Of a stretch of DNA of 64,000 nucleotides, positions 61,645 through 64,000 are shown in pieces. The notes beneath the pieces were generated by a model that had not been told where the DNA came from, did not search any database, and saw only the letters and a list, made by a program, of their open reading frames with translations. The stretch comes from Gloeobacter kilaueensis JS1 (GTDB lineage Bacteria; Cyanobacteriota; Cyanobacteriia; Gloeobacterales; Gloeobacteraceae), in the NCBI RefSeq assembly GCF_000484535.1, contig NC_022600.1, forward strand, positions 682,001-746,000, written 5' to 3'. Positions within the stretch are counted from its first letter, which is position 1. Every line of letters begins with the position of its first letter. Position numbers and translations under genes: made by a program.

Positions 61645-64000
61645 ATGGCAGACTCTTCCAAACACGTCCGGCAAAGCCTCGTCGATGCTCTGCAACTTGA
61701 TCTAGTCGGCCCGCTACCAGAAGATCAACGGTACCAGGACGAGGTGTTGCCTCAGCCTCCTTCCCGCTGGTATCTGAGTGGGTTTCTCGTTCCCTACGAG
61801 GCGAAGATCGAGCAGCGCTCCGACGATGTGAGTGCCGACGATCTCGACCTGGTAGAAGGGTCAGGAGCGGGGGACGACGAGGCGGCTCCCGAGGCCGCTT
61901 CCGCCCGCAAGGCGTTTTTTCCGTCCTCGATGGGCGTGAGCTTTCTGGTCTCCTCCGAGGTTGAGAACTTGCGAGTCGTGATTGAGGGAGGTGACTACAC
62001 TCCGCTGCCCCAGGTGCAAGAGACGACGCAGACCGACGCAAAAGAGCAGGTAGATCAAGCTACCGACGCCCAGGGACAAGTCTGGAAGCGGACGGCCCGC
62101 AAGTGGTCGCTTACCGTACCGCTTCTTAAAGAAGAACAGGCGTCCTCGCGTTCGAGTCATTCGATGCAGTCGCTATCAGTGGCTGAAAGCGGCGGGTTAC
62201 AACTGGTTCTCTCCGTCCGCCCCGTGCAAAGTGGGGTGCCAGTACCGGCGGGCACGCGCTCGGTGTCGATTTTTCTGGTCAACAATCGGCGACCGGCAGG
62301 AGATGGTGAGCGCGACACTGCTTTTATCTTCCAGGCGGCCCTGAGCATCCACTGCGCAGCAGGGTTCGTGGCCCGCCCCGATCCCAGGGGCCAGGGCGGC
62401 GATGCGGATGAGCAGGTGGCGGATCTGCAGTTTCGAGACGCCTGCGAGTACGCGGTGGGCCACAACGTATCGGCGGTGGCCCGGCTAAATGCCGATGGCC
62501 GCTGCCGCTGCGTCAGCACTGCCTGGCTGCCCACAGCCGAAGTGGAGAAGGTGGTGCCCGTCTCGATCGCCGGTGTCGAGCTGGGTATGGAAAATCTGGC
62601 GGCGGCGAAGGATGCAGATGCGGTGGCGGCGATGCTGGCGGCCCTGCCCGATCGGTACGCGGACTGGATTGCTGAGCAGCGGGCGAAGCGGCCCGACGGA
62701 GAGCAGCGACGCCAGGTGGCCGACCGGCTGCTCCACCGCGCTTCGGTGGCCAGACAGCGCATCGAAGCGGGGATCGCGTGCCTTGCCGACCCTCAAGTGC
62801 TGGAGGCGTTCCGGATTGCCAACCGGGCGGTAGCGAGTGCGATTCGCCGGCGAGCGAGCTTCGATGGCACCTGTACGCCCGAAACCGCCAGGGCTCCTGC
62901 CTGGCGGCCTTTTCAGCTGGCTTTTATTTTGATGAACCTGCGGGGCATCGCCGAGCCGTCCCACCCGGATCGCGAGGTGGTGGATCTGTTGTTCTTCCCG
63001 ACGGGCGGCGGTAAGACCGAAGCCTATCTGGGCCTGGCGGCGATCACCCTCGTTCTGCGGCGGCTCAAGAACCCGAGCATCGCCTCGGCGGGCCTCAGCG
63101 TCCTGATGCGCTATACCCTGCGCCTTTTGACCCTCGACCAGTTGGGCCGCGCTGCCACTCTCATCTGTGCCCTCGAACTGGAGCGGCAGGCAAACGTTGC
63201 CAGACTCGGACCCTGGCCGTTCGAGATTGGCCTCTGGGTAGGCCAGTCCGCAACTCCCAACCGCATCGGCAAAAAAGGCGATAACGACCGCTACAGTGCT
63301 CGGGCCCGGACGATTGCCTTTCAAAACAACGATCGCAAACCCTCGCCCATCCCGCTGGAGAACTGCCCCTGGTGCAACGAAAAATTCAAGACGGCCTCCT
63401 TTCAACTTTTGCCCAACGCCGACAGCCCGACCCGGCTTTCGGTTGTCTGCCTTAACCGCAAGCGCACTGCCAGCGGCCAGTTTATCTGTCACTTCCGCTC
63501 GAATAATCCGTTGCCGGTGCTGGCGGTAGACGACGAGATTTATCGGCGACTGCCCTGCTTTGTGATCGCCACGGTCGATAAGTTTGCCAACCTGCCCTGG
63601 GTAGGCGAAACTGGGGCGCTCTTTGGCAAAGTCGAGCGCTACAGCGACCAAGGCTTCTTTGGACCGACAGATCCGGGCAAGGGCCAGCCGTTGGGCGGTT
63701 CCCTTGCCCCGCCGGATCTGGTCATTCAAGACGAGTTGCACCTGATCTCCGGTCCCCTGGGCACGATGGTCGGGCTGTACGAGACGGCGATCGACGCGCT
63801 GTCGAGCCGCTTCGACGCAGAAGGCCGGTCGATTCGGCCCAAGATTATCGCTTCGACGGCGACGGTGCGGCGGGCAGAAAAACAGATCCGCGCCCTGTTT
63901 GGCCGCACCCAGGTGGATGTCTTTCCACCGCCTGGCCCGGATCGGCGCGATGCCTTCTTCGCCCGAACCGTTCCGACCAGTGAGAAGAACGGGCGACTGT
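61645..64000 (+). CDS. drmA: DISARM helicase-related protein DrmA, N-terminal part
   Basis: The gene runs off the right edge after about 785 residues (the family is roughly 1,000-1,200). It begins MADSSKHVRQSLVDALQLDL. The helicase core is clear: VVDLLFFPTGGGKTEAYLGLAA (Walker A with the GGGKTE of DrmA), VLMRYTLRLLTLDQLGRAA and DLVIQDELHLISGPLG (DE-x-H type motif II), then SRSIRPKIIASTATVRRAEKQ-like IIASTATVRR (motif III). A Cys pair ENCPWCNEKF lies between. It is core to DISARM. The usual partners drmB and drmC should lie past the window edge. Confidence 0.88.
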   Translation, partial: MADSSKHVRQSLVDALQLDLVGPLPEDQRYQDEVLPQPPSRWYLSGFLVPYEAKIEQRSDDVSADDLDLVEGSGAGDDEAAPEAASARKAFFPSSMGVSFLVSSEVENLRVVIEGGDYTPLPQVQETTQTDAKEQVDQATDAQGQVWKRTARKWSLTVPLLKEEQASSRSSHSMQSLSVAESGGLQLVLSVRPVQSGVPVPAGTRSVSIFLVNNRRPAGDGERDTAFIFQAALSIHCAAGFVARPDPRGQGGDADEQVADLQFRDACEYAVGHNVSAVARLNADGRCRCVSTAWLPTAEVEKVVPVSIAGVELGMENLAAAKDADAVAAMLAALPDRYADWIAEQRAKRPDGEQRRQVADRLLHRASVARQRIEAGIACLADPQVLEAFRIANRAVASAIRRRASFDGTCTPETARAPAWRPFQLAFILMNLRGIAEPSHPDREVVDLLFFPTGGGKTEAYLGLAAITLVLRRLKNPSIASAGLSVLMRYTLRLLTLDQLGRAATLICALELERQANVARLGPWPFEIGLWVGQSATPNRIGKKGDNDRYSARARTIAFQNNDRKPSPIPLENCPWCNEKFKTASFQLLPNADSPTRLSVVCLNRKRTASGQFICHFRSNNPLPVLAVDDEIYRRLPCFVIATVDKFANLPWVGETGALFGKVERYSDQGFFGPTDPGKGQPLGGSLAPPDLVIQDELHLISGPLGTMVGLYETAIDALSSRFDAEGRSIRPKIIASTATVRRAEKQIRALFGRTQVDVFPPPGPDRRDAFFARTVPTSEKNGRL

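Noticed and set aside
62485-63741. Long minus-strand open frame (418 residues) opposite drmA
   Set aside because: It covers the helicase core of drmA on the other strand and has no recognisable domain.

Overview
The window is chromosomal DNA of a cyanobacterium. It holds a complete beta-carboxysome gene set with form I Rubisco, the Rubisco assembly factors RbcX and Raf1, photosystem I subunit PsaE, and several small protein families that occur mainly in cyanobacteria (DUF7219, DUF2808, DUF3146, Sll0314/Alr1548-type TPR). High GC, many GTG/TTG starts and the gene repertoire suggest a Gloeobacter-like, deep-branching lineage. That placement is inference from general resemblance, not from a database comparison.

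Layout. 1-13,920 is mostly housekeeping: an LpxB-like glycosyltransferase fragment, aroK, a Dam-type methylase, a solute-binding protein, a two-gene sensory kinase operon, a site-2 protease, proS, small cyanobacterial proteins and a ketoacyl synthase. A tRNA-Pro(GGG) with its terminator follows. Next comes a short AT-richer accessory patch (about 14,050-16,340) with two toxin-antitoxin modules: a GNAT-type pair and HicAB. 16,343-25,304 holds a glutathionyl-hydroquinone reductase, a TPR protein, cysH, a pseudopilin/secreted protein pair, ispE-pdxJ and small proteins.

25,421-33,245 is a carbon-fixation supercluster, all on the minus strand. In transcription order it runs rbcL-rbcX-rbcS-raf1, then ccmK-ccmK-ccmL-ccmM-ccmN-ccmO. 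CcmM has four Rubisco-small-subunit-like modules, two of them carrying an identical 191-bp segment. Divergent from rbcL is a ParA-type ATPase plus a coiled-coil partner ending in a Trp-containing tail, the layout expected for a type 2 McdA/McdB carboxysome-positioning pair.

34,865-50,355 returns to core genes: leuCD, recA, a ComEA-like protein, a three-gene JAMM-protease/sulfur-carrier/E1 operon, a protein built of eleven 11-residue repeats, psaE-mutM, an RDD-TonB fusion, pgsA, ftsQ-ftsZ and ddl.

50,400-64,000 is a defence island. It matches class 1 DISARM: drmD (SNF2 helicase), drmMI (adenine methyltransferase) and the start of drmA, which runs off the window. Between drmMI and drmA lies about 3.9 kb of AT-richer DNA. 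It carries a minus-strand nuclease operon (PD-(D/E)XK protein plus a TOPRIM-like protein), a winged-helix remnant, a 10-bp tandem repeat, and an SMC/OLD-like ATPase overlapping a second TOPRIM-like gene. This nested composite is the strongest candidate here for an undescribed arrangement.
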